Part shown: positions 26,148 to 36,155 of the stretch, piece after piece
Layout: each line of letters opens with the position of its first letter
Numbering within the stretch: the stretch's first letter is position 1
NCBI GenBank assembly: GCA_944382705.1
Contig: CALWNE010000053.1
Location: forward strand, 29,875 to 93,874
Origin: an uncultured Allofournierella sp.
Lineage (GTDB): Bacteria; Bacillota; Clostridia; Oscillospirales; Ruminococcaceae
Direction: 5' to 3'
DNA: 64,000 bases
The notes under the pieces: generated by a model
The model's input: the letters and a program-made list of their open reading frames with translations, nothing else
The model's database searches: none
What the model was told of the DNA's origin: nothing
Made by a program: the position numbers and the translations under genes

Positions 26148-28640
26148 ATGCATCTTTGTAAACAAATCACAGGAATGGAGCGCCGTGACGGTGCATTCCT
26201 GTTTCATACCAACTGTGCCGACCTGCTGTTGTGCTTTGTGACCGATGAAATTGTTCGGGTGCGTGTGGCTTTTGACCGCAAGCTGGAGGAGGAGTCCTAT
26301 GTGCTTGCAACCACCGCCTGGCAGGATCGCCTGGACGGCCTGTTTGAAGGGGAGCGTACCCGGGTGCAGCCGGTAGAGCCTGCACTGGAGCAGACCCAGC
26401 AGGGGTATGTATTTACCACCGGTGCAGTACGGCTGGAGCTGAGCTGCAATCCGCTGGGCATTAAGCTGTTCAACAAGGAAGGCCAGCTGCTGTACAGCGA
26501 TTTGCACGGAACCCCCTACATCCTGGATTCCAACAATCGGGTTACCCATTACAGCTCCATGGAGGAGGAGGACTGCTTTTATGGCTTTGGCGAAAAGGCC
26601 GGCCTGCTGAATAAGAACAAAACCTTCCAGCGGCAGCGCGCCACCGACGCCATGGGTTACGATGCAGAAAAGATGGATACCCTCTACAAGCATATCCCCT
26701 TCTACATCCGCCTGAGCCGCAGCACCCAGAAGGCTGTGGGCCTTTACTACAACAACTACTACGAGTCTGTGTTCAACATGGGCTGCGAAAAGAGCAACTA
26801 TTGGTCTCGCTATACCTACTGGCAGGCCGATGGCGGCGACATTGATCTGTTCCTGCTGGCAGGCGATACTCTGGCAAAGGTGGTGGACAATTACACTCTG
26901 CTTACCGGCCGCCCTGCACTGCTGCCCAAGCGTGCACTAGGCTACCAGGGTTCTTCCATGTATTACCCCGAGCTGGAGCAGGACAGCGATGATGCTGTGC
27001 TGGAGTTTATTGATACCGTAAAGGAGGAAGGGTTCCCCATTGATGGATTCCATCTTTCCTCCGGTTACACCAGCTGGAACAACAAGCGCTGCGTATTTAC
27101 CTGGAACACCAAGCGTTTTAAGGCCCCCAAGGCCTACTTTGCAGCCATGAACGAAAAGGGTGCTCAGAATGTGCCCAATGTGAAACCTGGCGTGCTGCTG
27201 TGCCACCCCCGTTTTGAGGAGTTTGAACAGCGCAATGTATTTGTGAAGGATTCTGAGCAGGATACCCCTGCCGTGGGCCGCTGGTGGGGCGGTGACGGCG
27301 CATTCTGGGACTACACCAGCCCCGAAGGCCGCAAAGCCTGGAAAGAATATCTCACCGAGAGTGTCATCTCTGTGGGTACCAACTCTATCTGGGACGACAA
27401 CTGTGAGTACGACAGCCTGCTGGATAAGGACTGCCGCTGTGATTTTGATGGTAAGGGCGGTACCATTGGCCAGCTTAAGCCTCTTATGAGCACCATCATG
27501 TGCAAAATTGGTGCCGAAGCAGTTGTGGAGCACGATCCCGACGCCCGGCCCTACATCGTGTGCCGCAGCGGTACTGCCGGTATTCAAAAGTACGCTCAGA
27601 CCTGGTGCGGTGATAACTACACCAGCTGGAAATCCCTGCGGTATAACATTCCCATCATCACCGGCATGGGTCTTTCCGGCCAGCCCAACGAAGGCGCCGA
27701 CATCGGCGGTTTCCACGGCCCTGCTCCCGATGAAGAATTGTTTGTGCGCTGGGTGCAGAACGGTGTATTCCAGCCTCGGTTTTCCATTCACTCTGCCAGC
27801 AATGATAACACCGTCACCGAACCCTGGATGTACCGCAACTCTGCGGAACTGATTCGGCAGGCCATTCTGCTGCGCTACCGCATGACCCCCTATTTGTACT
27901 CTGCCGAGTATGAGGCAAGCTGCACCGGCGCACCCATCATGCGGCCTCTGGTGTACGAATTCCAGCAGGATGAAAAAGTGTATGACGAGAGCTTTGAGTT
28001 CCTGTATGGCCGGGATATTCTGGTAGCCAATGTGCTGGAGCCTGGCGCAAAGACCTGGAAGGTGTATCTGCCCGCCGGCTGCAAGTGGTACGACTGGAAC
28101 AACAACTTTGCCTGCTACGAAGGCGGTCAGACCATTGAAGTGCCGGTAGACCTGGCAACCATCCCCATGTTTCTGCGGGAGGGTGCCATTGTTCCCATGG
28201 CAGGCAACCAGCTCATGAGCATGGAGCGGGACCATATGACCGACCTGCACCTGACCCTGGCTCCCGGCGTTGAGCGCAGCTATACCCTGTACGACGATGA
28301 CGGTGTAAGCAACGATTACAAGAAGGGCATCAGCCGCCGTACCCAGATTACCATGAAGGGTACTGATGTGGTAACGGTGGACTTTGTTTCCCAAGGTGAG
28401 TACACCGATTTTGTGGAGCGTGTGCAGGTAGAGATGATTCGCAAGGACCGCAGCCCCTACTGGGTGGCCCTGGGCGAGCGTCGCCTGGAGCACTTCCTCA
28501 ACCGCCGCAAGTTTGAAGCTGCCCAGGAAGGCTGGTATTACAGCCAGACCAAAAAGGCAGTTTTGGTGAAATATGCAAACCCCCGCAAAGACATTACCCT
28601 CACGGTATCTTTTGAAGATTTTGATTTGATTGGCATGTAA
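26148..28640 (+). CDS. Glycoside hydrolase family 31 (alpha-glycosidase), copy 1
   Basis: An ~830-residue GH31 enzyme without a signal peptide, hence cytoplasmic. The N-terminal galactose-mutarotase-like domain ends near DCFYGFGEKAG; the TIM barrel carries the nucleophile motif W-D-D-N (Asp 417) and the acid/base region W-C-G-D-N (Asp 489); C-terminal beta domains follow (GREG/LYDDDGVSN). It should hydrolyse a terminal alpha-glycosidic bond; substrate is unknown. ATG 26148 follows GAAAGGAG; an upstream in-frame extension to 26067 has no ribosome site. It sits directly after the TRAP genes, so it likely cleaves the imported compound. Confidence 0.9.
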   Translation: MHLCKQITGMERRDGAFLFHTNCADLLLCFVTDEIVRVRVAFDRKLEEESYVLATTAWQDRLDGLFEGERTRVQPVEPALEQTQQGYVFTTGAVRLELSCNPLGIKLFNKEGQLLYSDLHGTPYILDSNNRVTHYSSMEEEDCFYGFGEKAGLLNKNKTFQRQRATDAMGYDAEKMDTLYKHIPFYIRLSRSTQKAVGLYYNNYYESVFNMGCEKSNYWSRYTYWQADGGDIDLFLLAGDTLAKVVDNYTLLTGRPALLPKRALGYQGSSMYYPELEQDSDDAVLEFIDTVKEEGFPIDGFHLSSGYTSWNNKRCVFTWNTKRFKAPKAYFAAMNEKGAQNVPNVKPGVLLCHPRFEEFEQRNVFVKDSEQDTPAVGRWWGGDGAFWDYTSPEGRKAWKEYLTESVISVGTNSIWDDNCEYDSLLDKDCRCDFDGKGGTIGQLKPLMSTIMCKIGAEAVVEHDPDARPYIVCRSGTAGIQKYAQTWCGDNYTSWKSLRYNIPIITGMGLSGQPNEGADIGGFHGPAPDEELFVRWVQNGVFQPRFSIHSASNDNTVTEPWMYRNSAELIRQAILLRYRMTPYLYSAEYEASCTGAPIMRPLVYEFQQDEKVYDESFEFLYGRDILVANVLEPGAKTWKVYLPAGCKWYDWNNNFACYEGGQTIEVPVDLATIPMFLREGAIVPMAGNQLMSMERDHMTDLHLTLAPGVERSYTLYDDDGVSNDYKKGISRRTQITMKGTDVVTVDFVSQGEYTDFVERVQVEMIRKDRSPYWVALGERRLEHFLNRRKFEAAQEGWYYSQTKKAVLVKYANPRKDITLTVSFEDFDLIGM

Positions 28641-28669
28641 ATCCAAACTTAGAAAGGGGACGATATAGA

Positions 28670-31186
28670 ATGCTGCTCAAACAGGTTCATAGCGTGGAAA
28701 AAATAGAGTGTGGCTACCTGGTTCACGGTGATGCTGCCGATGCAATGCTGGTATTCATGAACGACCACATCCTGCGCATTCGTGTTGCATTTGACCGCAA
28801 ATTCAAGGAGGAGTCCTATACTCTGGTGACCACTGCCTGGCCCGACCGGATGGATCAGTTGCTGGAAGGGGAGCGCACCCGCATTCAGGCTTTGGATGTG
28901 GATTGTCAGGAGGATGAAAACACCTTCACCTTCCGCACCGCTGCCGTTACCCTTGTAATGCGCAAATGCCCAATGTCTTTCCGGCTGTATGATGCACAAG
29001 GGAACCTGATTTACCAGGATTTGCGGGAACGGGCCTTTGAGCAAGACCATCTGGGCCGCTTGAGCCACTATTCCTGCGTGGACATGAAGCATGACCATTT
29101 TTATGGCTTTGGCGAAAAGACCGGTCATCTGGATAAAAAGGGCCGTCGGCTGCGTATGTCTCCCAAAGATGCCATTGGCCACGACCCGGAGCATGGAGAC
29201 CCCATGTACAAGCACATCCCTTTTTACATTCGGGTGAACGATCAAACCAAGCAGGCGTTGGGACTGTTTTACCACAACTCTCACGACAGCGTGTTTGATA
29301 TGGGGCAGGAGATTTCCGGCTATTGGGACCGGTACTGCTATTACCAGACCGATGGCGGCGACATTGACCTGTTTTTGCTGTGCGGCCCCACCGTGCCCGC
29401 CGTATTGGAGCAGTACACCCTGCTGACCGGCCGGTGTGCACTGCCCACCAAGCAGTCTCTGGGATACTGCGCCTCCACCATGTACTATGCAGAGCTGGAG
29501 AAAAACTGCGATGAGGAAATCTACCGGGTTATTGACAAGCACCGGGCAGAGAACATTCCCATTGATAACTTCTGGCTGGCTTCCGGCTACACCAGCGGCG
29601 AGGAAGATAACCTGCGCTATGTGTTTAACTGGAACTACCGCCGTTTCCCCGACCCGGCGGGATTCTTTGCCCGCATGAACGCAATGGGCATCAATGTAAT
29701 CCCCAACCTGAAGCCCGGCATTCTGAAAAACCACCCCTACCGGGAACTGTTTGAAAAAAACAGCGTGTTTGTTAAGAATGCTCAGGGTGATGGGGATTAC
29801 TATGGCCGCTGGTGGGGCGGTGAAGGCCGATTCTTCGACTTTACCGGCGAGGCAGGCCGCAATACCTGGAAGGAACTGCTCAAGAAAAATGTTCTGGAAC
29901 TGGGCGTGAAAACCGTTTGGAACGATAACTGCGAAATGGACGGGGTGGAAGACCGCAATGCCCAGTGCGACTTTGAAGGCGCAAAGGGCACCATGGCAGA
30001 CCTTAAAATTATGCATTCCAACCTAATGGCCTATGTGGGCAAGCAGGCGCTGGCAGAGGTGTACCCTGGCGAGCGGCCTTACATCATCAACCGGGCTGGG
30101 TTTGCAGGTATCCAGCGTTATGCCCAGGTGTGGGGCGGCGATAACCTTACTGATTGGCGCACCGTAAAATTCAACATTGCCACCATTGTGGGCATGGGAC
30201 TTTCGGGCTGCGCCAACATGGGCTGCGATATTGGCGGCTTCCACGGCGGTGCACCGGAAGGAGAGCTGATGCTGCGCTGGATTCAGAGCGGCGTGTTCCA
30301 GCCTCGGTTCTGCATGAACTCTGCCAACGATGACAACACCGTTACCCAGCCCTGGATGTACCCGGAACACAACGACCATGTGCGGGCAGCCTATCAGCTG
30401 CGTTACCAGATGATGCCCTACCTGTATTCTTTGATGTATCAGGCCAATCAGGACGGCACCCCTGCCATGCGGCCGCTGTTTTGGGAGTTTCCCCAGGATG
30501 AAAACTGCTACAAGGATGAGCATTTGACCTTTATGTTTGGCCCGGCGGTGCTGGTGGCCAATGTGGTGGAGAAGGGGGCAAAGGAGCGCACTCTCTACCT
30601 GCCCAAGGGCTGCACCTGGTACGATATGAACGACCATCTGAGAGCCTATGAAGGCGGCCAGACCATTACCGTACCGGTGGATCTGGGCAGCATTCCCATG
30701 TTCCTGCGGGGGTCTGGTGTGTTTGTTACCACCAAAGATGTGCAGCACATTCTGCGGGATACCATGCGCAGCCTGGATTTGCTGGTGGCGGCAGAACAGG
30801 ATAACAGCTTTGTGCTGTACGACGATGACGGTCATACCCAGCAGTACCAAGAGGGGGTATATTGCCGCACCAATATCACGGTACAGGCCGGCGACCGCAC
30901 GGTAATCAAGTTCCGCAAGGAAGGCAACTATGCCGATACCGTGGAGCAGGTGAATCTGCGTTTGGTAAGCAAGCAAAAGGGGGCCTACTGGGTAACGGTA
31001 AACGGCAAGCCTGTAATGCGCACGCTGGTAAAGGAAGTGTTTGACGAGGCGGAATGTGCTTGGTATTACGACCTTTCGGACCGCACTATCTGGGTGAAAT
31101 ACCCCAATCCCAGTGAAAAAGAGTATGAAGTGGTGGTTTCCACCGAGAAATTCGACCTGGTGGGCATGGTGCTGGAAGAAGAATAA
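28670..31186 (+). CDS. Glycoside hydrolase family 31 (alpha-glycosidase), copy 2
   Basis: An 838-residue paralog of copy 1, co-linear throughout (FDRKF/LEEESY start, FYGFGEKTG, W-N-D-N nucleophile motif with Asp 419, W-G-G-D-N acid/base with Asp 491, LYDDDGHTQ near the C-terminus). It has no signal peptide. The divergence of the pair and conservation of both active sites suggest two enzymes with different linkage or aglycone preference rather than a recent duplicate. ATG 28670 follows AGAAAGGGG; 29 bases separate it from copy 1. Confidence 0.9.
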   Translation: MLLKQVHSVEKIECGYLVHGDAADAMLVFMNDHILRIRVAFDRKFKEESYTLVTTAWPDRMDQLLEGERTRIQALDVDCQEDENTFTFRTAAVTLVMRKCPMSFRLYDAQGNLIYQDLRERAFEQDHLGRLSHYSCVDMKHDHFYGFGEKTGHLDKKGRRLRMSPKDAIGHDPEHGDPMYKHIPFYIRVNDQTKQALGLFYHNSHDSVFDMGQEISGYWDRYCYYQTDGGDIDLFLLCGPTVPAVLEQYTLLTGRCALPTKQSLGYCASTMYYAELEKNCDEEIYRVIDKHRAENIPIDNFWLASGYTSGEEDNLRYVFNWNYRRFPDPAGFFARMNAMGINVIPNLKPGILKNHPYRELFEKNSVFVKNAQGDGDYYGRWWGGEGRFFDFTGEAGRNTWKELLKKNVLELGVKTVWNDNCEMDGVEDRNAQCDFEGAKGTMADLKIMHSNLMAYVGKQALAEVYPGERPYIINRAGFAGIQRYAQVWGGDNLTDWRTVKFNIATIVGMGLSGCANMGCDIGGFHGGAPEGELMLRWIQSGVFQPRFCMNSANDDNTVTQPWMYPEHNDHVRAAYQLRYQMMPYLYSLMYQANQDGTPAMRPLFWEFPQDENCYKDEHLTFMFGPAVLVANVVEKGAKERTLYLPKGCTWYDMNDHLRAYEGGQTITVPVDLGSIPMFLRGSGVFVTTKDVQHILRDTMRSLDLLVAAEQDNSFVLYDDDGHTQQYQEGVYCRTNITVQAGDRTVIKFRKEGNYADTVEQVNLRLVSKQKGAYWVTVNGKPVMRTLVKEVFDEAECAWYYDLSDRTIWVKYPNPSEKEYEVVVSTEKFDLVGMVLEEE

Positions 31187-31241
31187 ACCCAGCACTCCCA
31201 CAGCCTTTGCAATCTGCAACCAACAGTCATAAAACAAAATC

Positions 31242-31268
31242 ACCCCCGCTGCCACAAGCAGCGGGGGT
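31242..31268 (+). terminator. Terminator of the TRAP-GH31 operon
   Basis: ACCCCCGCTGC (31242-31252) pairs with GCAGCGGGGGT (31258-31268), followed by AATTTTTAT. Confidence 0.85.
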
Positions 31269-31302
31269 AATTTTTATGTTGCAGCAAACAAGCTGTAATG
31301 GA

Positions 31303-33183
31303 TTAAAGCAGACCAAGGGGAGTGATGGCGCAGTAGTCCTCAATGGTGCCGTTGCGCTTGAAGCACTCCAAAATCTCCTTGCCTATGGGGTGCAGTTCCT
31401 CCACATCGTAGGCTTCCAGCTCCTTGGCGAAGAAGTCGTACAAAATCTGTGCGCCCTTCTGGTAGCCTTCCATGCCCATCTGCTCCTGGGTTTCTGGGTG
31501 CAGGAAGGTGGAACGGATGTCCTGGCCGTCTACCTTCATCTCCTTCATGCAGTAGCCCAGCAGGGAGCAGGGAGCGGGGGTCAGGCGGTCCATCTTCATG
31601 TTGACACCGCCACGGCGGGCCAGGTATTCACGGGAAATCCACTCGGAGGCAAAGCCGACCTTGTAAATACCAATATGCTGGTTGGGAATGAGCACATAGC
31701 GGGTGTTGGGGCAGCTGAGAATCTGCTCCAGCAGAAGGTTGGCCTGGCGTACCTTTTGGCCGGTGGCGAAGGGCCAGTAGGAGCCTACGCCTTCGCTGGC
31801 CAGGGGAGAGTTGCCGCTGATGCTGGGGTTCTTGAAGCCACGGGGAGCAACCAGACGCCACAGCCATGCCAGCGCAGGGGGAATAATATGCATCAGGCCC
31901 ATAATGCCGTAGTCGGGGTGGGCGGCACTGGAGGGCGGCATGCGCACGCCAAAGCTGCGCACATCCACCTCAACGGGTTTTTCCACAATGTTGTCTACCA
32001 TGCGGCGGGGCACGATGACACGGGGGTTAGGGCAGGGCTTGCCGGTGGAGTCCAGCGTGTGATCCCACACCAGACAGGTGGAACCAGGTACACCCTGAAT
32101 GTTGAAGAACACCAGAGGCTTTTTGTTGTGGATGGTGATGCGCTCATACATGGGGTCGGAGCCGTACTCGGTAATGCCGTCCACACGCAGGAACCAGCCG
32201 TCCTCACCATCGTACAGAGCCAGCTTGCCGCTGCCGCTCTGGAAGGAGGGGTGGCAGATGGCCATATCATCGGTAACAGGGTAGATGGTACAGGTGTCGC
32301 TCATGTGCAGGTAGTCCTTATCGCCGGTTTCCAGGTTGCGGCCCAGCAGCACCCGGCCATCGGCCACACGGTGCACATCCTGCAGCAGCTCGCTCTTGCC
32401 GCCGCCAGAAGCACCCTCGTGCATCATGACCATCTCGTTTTCGTAGGGGGTAACGATGCGGGCAGCAGAGGCGTGGGCAGTTACCCAGCCTTCGCTTTCG
32501 CCAATGTCCAGCAATACGCTGTAAATGCCCTTTTTGGCAGAGGGACCGGGGTACAGGTTGTAGGCAAATACCTCGTGCCGGTCGTCCAAACGGTTGTGCA
32601 CACATACCTGGCGGCCGTCAAAATGGGTGTGACGGAAGGGGGGAGCCACATACACAATGGCACGGGGCTTGAAGTTGTGCACATCCTTGGCTTTCACAAA
32701 GGCTTGCAGCTGAGACAGGGCAAAGGCAAAGAACGCCGCATTGCGGGGGCAAACCAGCAGAGCCTCGTAGCCGTATTCATAGCCGCCGGCCATAAAGGGG
32801 ACCAAAATCAGCTCCTGGCGGGCCAGCCACTTGTAGGTGTCCACCTCCAGGGTATGGAAGTCGTAGCCGTATACATCCTTAAAGCGGGGCTTATCGGTGG
32901 GCTTATCGTCGCCAATACGCATACAGTCCGGATCACGACGGCGCATGTAATCCTCGGTGAAATTAACCACCGCACCGTTCTTGCAGCGTACCACATCGGC
33001 TTCTTTTACAGAGGTGCCGTTCACATCGTAGCACACATCCAGCTGCATGGTGCTTTCGTTGCCGAACACCAAATCGTACAGCATTTCCTCCGTCTGCGGA
33101 ACAATAACGCTTGGGCTGTTGTTCAAAACCATCTCCAGCTCTTGCGGCAGAACAAATTCTTCCAGCAAAACATTCATTCCCAT
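31303..33183 (-). CDS. PEPCK-like protein of unknown function (DUF4914-type)
   Basis: A 626-residue cytoplasmic protein that I assign to the DUF4914 group from overall resemblance. A P-loop-like motif EGASGGGKSE (about residues 255-265) resembles the kinase-1a motif of phosphoenolpyruvate carboxykinases (G-x-S-G-T-G-K), and VFFNIQGVPGSTCLVWDHTLD and SISGNSPLASEGVGSYWPF are further conserved-looking blocks. It probably binds ATP/GTP; the reaction is unknown. The N-terminus is ATG 33183 or 33177. The gene converges on the GH31 operon but has its own upstream A+T-rich region. Confidence 0.65.
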   Translation of the reverse strand: MGMNVLLEEFVLPQELEMVLNNSPSVIVPQTEEMLYDLVFGNESTMQLDVCYDVNGTSVKEADVVRCKNGAVVNFTEDYMRRRDPDCMRIGDDKPTDKPRFKDVYGYDFHTLEVDTYKWLARQELILVPFMAGGYEYGYEALLVCPRNAAFFAFALSQLQAFVKAKDVHNFKPRAIVYVAPPFRHTHFDGRQVCVHNRLDDRHEVFAYNLYPGPSAKKGIYSVLLDIGESEGWVTAHASAARIVTPYENEMVMMHEGASGGGKSELLQDVHRVADGRVLLGRNLETGDKDYLHMSDTCTIYPVTDDMAICHPSFQSGSGKLALYDGEDGWFLRVDGITEYGSDPMYERITIHNKKPLVFFNIQGVPGSTCLVWDHTLDSTGKPCPNPRVIVPRRMVDNIVEKPVEVDVRSFGVRMPPSSAAHPDYGIMGLMHIIPPALAWLWRLVAPRGFKNPSISGNSPLASEGVGSYWPFATGQKVRQANLLLEQILSCPNTRYVLIPNQHIGIYKVGFASEWISREYLARRGGVNMKMDRLTPAPCSLLGYCMKEMKVDGQDIRSTFLHPETQEQMGMEGYQKGAQILYDFFAKELEAYDVEELHPIGKEILECFKRNGTIEDYCAITPLGLL

Positions 33184-33956
33184 GACCCCACTTTCTTACT
33201 ATTTATAAAAGGTATATCAGTATGGTAACAGATTAAAAAGGGCTTTGTCAATGGAAAGGCAACCTGGTGGGATAGCGGGCACTTTTTTTTAGGATGCCTG
33301 CAAACAGCAAAGACAGCGATTTTTAAAGTAAATATTAAAAAATTAAAATTAAAAAGAAAAAGTGAGAGTTTGTTTTTAAAAAATAAAAAAATATTCAATT
33401 CTATGCAAAAATACTTTATAAAACAAAAACCAAAAAAGGTTTGAAAGAATGCAAAATACAGATAAAATGAACCAGGGCAGGCCCGGGAGTGTAAAAGGCG
33501 GGTGCCGTTTGCCGAGCGGCAGGTAAAATTATAAAAGTTGCGGTTTTGGTTAGAGATAGGGCAAGGGCAGCAACAGGGCGTTCCTGCCAAAGCAAACAAA
33601 AGCGCGCAAGCTTCGGTTTGCCTAAACAAGCCTGTTTTAGCGGGGAATTAGCTTTCATCAAATAAAAAAGTAACAGATTATAACATAAAACAAAACCGAA
33701 AACAATACTTTTCTTTTTGATCGATTCTTACTATTATATTCTTACTATTATATTGTTATTACATAAGTGGGTTACAGGTTTAGGAGCTTGCTTTAAAAAT
33801 CTATGCGTTTTTAGATTGAACGGTTTGAAAGAGCGATACCCAGTACCGGCTGCTTCTAGGAAAAGAGTGCTCGTTTGGCAGATGTTTATGCATAAAACCG
33901 TAATCCTTTATGGCAAATGCCCCAGCAATGCAGAACCACGCAAAACGAGGTATGAC
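33184..33956. other. Long A+T-rich intergenic region upstream of EAL gene
   Basis: About 770 bases without a supported gene. A minus-strand frame (33174-33629) is cysteine- and phenylalanine-rich with no family features or ribosome site, so I reject it. TGCCG/CGGCA hairpins occur near 33510, and ATATTC/ATTATATTG boxes near 33730-33760 could be promoters. I searched by eye for c-di-GMP riboswitch cores and found none. Confidence 0.45.
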
Positions 33957-36140
33957 ATGAAGAAGGAAAAACAAAAAACGGGTTACCGCTGGATTTTGGC
34001 GCTATGGGCACTGGTGTTGGCACTGGTGTCCATTTTGTGTGTGCTGATGTATCAAAACATCATGGGCTACACCACTACGGTGGTGAGCGAGCTGATGAAG
34101 GATTCGGCAAATCAGATGGAGCGCCATACCTATCAAAAGCTGGAGGTTTTGGAAAGCATCGCTAAAAAGCTGCCCCTTGATGTTGTGGAAAATCCTTCTG
34201 AAAGTGTTGCGTATTTAGCGGACTACCGAGATGCCAACGGGTTTCTCCACATGAGTGTCGCTTCTGCGCTGGGCATCTCTTACAGATGGGATGGCACTCA
34301 GATTACCGTCTCTGGCGCTGATTACTTTCAGCGTGCCATGGAGGGCGAAAAGGTTCTGAGCGACATGATAGTATCACCCACACAAGGTAACTCTGTCAAT
34401 GTATATGCGGTGCCCATTGTGCGCAATGATGCCGTGGTGGGCGTTTTGTGGGCAGCTGTTCACACCGAGGATTTGTATCAGCGCCTGGGCCTGGAGCAGT
34501 TGGAGCGCTACGGTGAGGTTTTCATTGTGGACTCCAACACCCAGCTGGTGGTGGAAAAAAAGGTGGATACCAGCAGCACCAACTTTTTTGCCTTTGTGGA
34601 GCAGCAGCCAGAAAACAACATCCAAAGTTTGCGGCGTATGCGGGCGGATATTGAGGCCGGCCGGGATGGATACCGGTATTTTCATTACCGTAACGAACAG
34701 GTAAATATGTACTACTCCCGTATGGAAATCAGCGATTGGTGGATTTTGGTGGAGGTACATAAGTCTATTTTGGATAACTTTTCTGCCAAACAGATTGGAA
34801 CCGTGTGGGTGGCTACCATCTGCGTGATGATTGTGGTTTCCATTGGTTTTTATCGAATGCTGGAGCGTTCGCGCCTGATGCAGCAAAAGATGGATGAACA
34901 GATGATGGTGGACGCCATCACCGGCGGCAAAAACGATATCTACCTGCGCAGGCATATGCCCCAGCTGGTTAAGCAGCCAGGGGAGCATGTCTTTTTAGGT
35001 TTGAAGGTTACCAATGTGGATAACCTGGTAAAGGTGCTTGGTATGGAGCAGGTAAGCTTTGCCCTACGTGAACTGTACTGGCGCATCAGTGACCGGCTAA
35101 AAGAAGGGGAGGTGGTGGTGCACCACTCCTTTGGCAAGTTTGAGATTTTGTGTCGTGATCTTTCCTCCGCAAAGCTGGCAAATACCATTCAGAGCATTTC
35201 GGTCCTGTCGCCGGAATTCCGTATGGCAGTAGGTGTGTACCCGGTGGAACCAGGGGTGGAAGATTACGACCAGATGTGCCGCCTGGCCACGGTAGCCCGC
35301 AGCAACCCCAAGGAGGGCAATATCTACGGCATCTACTCCCAGCAGATGCATGACAAGGATATGGAGCGCAGCATTCTGGAGAAGGAGATTCACCAGGGGG
35401 TGGAGGAGCAGAGCTTTAAGGCCTGGTTTCAACCCAAATACAGCGCAGACGGCAAAACCCTTGCCGGCGCTGAGGCGCTGGTGCGCTGGTACCGTGACGG
35501 TAAGATTATGGCGCCCTACCTGTTTGTGCCTTTGGCAGAGTTAACGGGCCAGATAAAAGAAATTGATATGTGCGTGCTGGAGGATGTATGCCGCCAGCTG
35601 CGAGCCTGGCAAGCGCAGGGGCTGCCGCTGGTGCCCATTTCGGTAAACCTTTCCCGCAACTATTTTGCTAACACCGATTTTATCGGGCAGATTTTAGTTA
35701 CCTTGGAGTTTTATGGTGTGGATCCTCAATGGATTGAGTTTGAGGTAACCGAAACCTGCATGGAAAACAACGAGGAAGATTTGCGTCGGGTATTGCAGCT
35801 GCTGCACAAGCACGGTTTTAAAACAGCACTGGATGACTTTGGTGTTGGCACCTCCTCGCTGAAGGCTTTGGTGGATATGGAGTTTGATACCATCAAAATT
35901 GACAAGGTATTTGTGGATGGCATTGGACAGGAAAAGTGGGAAAATGCATTGCGCTATTCCATCGGCCTTTCCAAACAGATGAACATCAAGGTTGTGGCAG
36001 AGGGTGTGGAGACCAAGGAGCAGTTTGACTACCTGGTGGCCCAGGGCTGCGATGTGATTCAGGGGTATTATTTCTCCAAGCCGCTGAGTCGGGATCAATT
36101 TGAGGAACTGCTTCAAGAGAAAAAGGCGGAAGCAGAGTAA
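33957..36140 (+). CDS. Membrane sensor c-di-GMP phosphodiesterase (degenerate GGDEF-EAL)
   Basis: A ~727-residue protein: helix (WILALWALVLALVSILCVLMY), extracellular Cache-like domain (~35-275), second helix (IGTVWVATICVMIVVSIGFY), a GGDEF-family domain whose signature is replaced by SFGKFE, and a complete EAL domain (GAEALVRW, NLSRN, VTET, DDFGVG, DKVF, EGVET, QGYYFSKP). It should degrade but not make c-di-GMP. ATG 33957 follows AAACGAGG; the longer frame from 33717 is A+T-rich leader. The next gene is a truncated tandem paralog. Confidence 0.9.
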   Translation: MKKEKQKTGYRWILALWALVLALVSILCVLMYQNIMGYTTTVVSELMKDSANQMERHTYQKLEVLESIAKKLPLDVVENPSESVAYLADYRDANGFLHMSVASALGISYRWDGTQITVSGADYFQRAMEGEKVLSDMIVSPTQGNSVNVYAVPIVRNDAVVGVLWAAVHTEDLYQRLGLEQLERYGEVFIVDSNTQLVVEKKVDTSSTNFFAFVEQQPENNIQSLRRMRADIEAGRDGYRYFHYRNEQVNMYYSRMEISDWWILVEVHKSILDNFSAKQIGTVWVATICVMIVVSIGFYRMLERSRLMQQKMDEQMMVDAITGGKNDIYLRRHMPQLVKQPGEHVFLGLKVTNVDNLVKVLGMEQVSFALRELYWRISDRLKEGEVVVHHSFGKFEILCRDLSSAKLANTIQSISVLSPEFRMAVGVYPVEPGVEDYDQMCRLATVARSNPKEGNIYGIYSQQMHDKDMERSILEKEIHQGVEEQSFKAWFQPKYSADGKTLAGAEALVRWYRDGKIMAPYLFVPLAELTGQIKEIDMCVLEDVCRQLRAWQAQGLPLVPISVNLSRNYFANTDFIGQILVTLEFYGVDPQWIEFEVTETCMENNEEDLRRVLQLLHKHGFKTALDDFGVGTSSLKALVDMEFDTIKIDKVFVDGIGQEKWENALRYSIGLSKQMNIKVVAEGVETKEQFDYLVAQGCDVIQGYYFSKPLSRDQFEELLQEKKAEAE

Positions 36141-36155
36141 AATAAAACAGACTTA

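Noticed and set aside
26937..30016. Long minus-strand frames opposite both GH31 genes
   Set aside because: Antisense shadows with no ribosome site.
31207..33228. 673-codon plus-strand frame opposite the PEPCK-like gene
   Set aside because: Antisense shadow; His/Val/Gln-rich composition typical of reverse reading, and it starts inside a terminator region.
33174..33629. Minus-strand frame of 151 codons upstream of the PEPCK-like gene
   Set aside because: Low-complexity Cys/Phe-rich translation of an A+T-rich spacer, no family features.
33700..33956. Possible c-di-GMP riboswitch upstream of the EAL genes
   Set aside because: No recognisable GEMM-I or GEMM-II core could be found by eye in this leader or those at 18760-18890 and 36400-36620.
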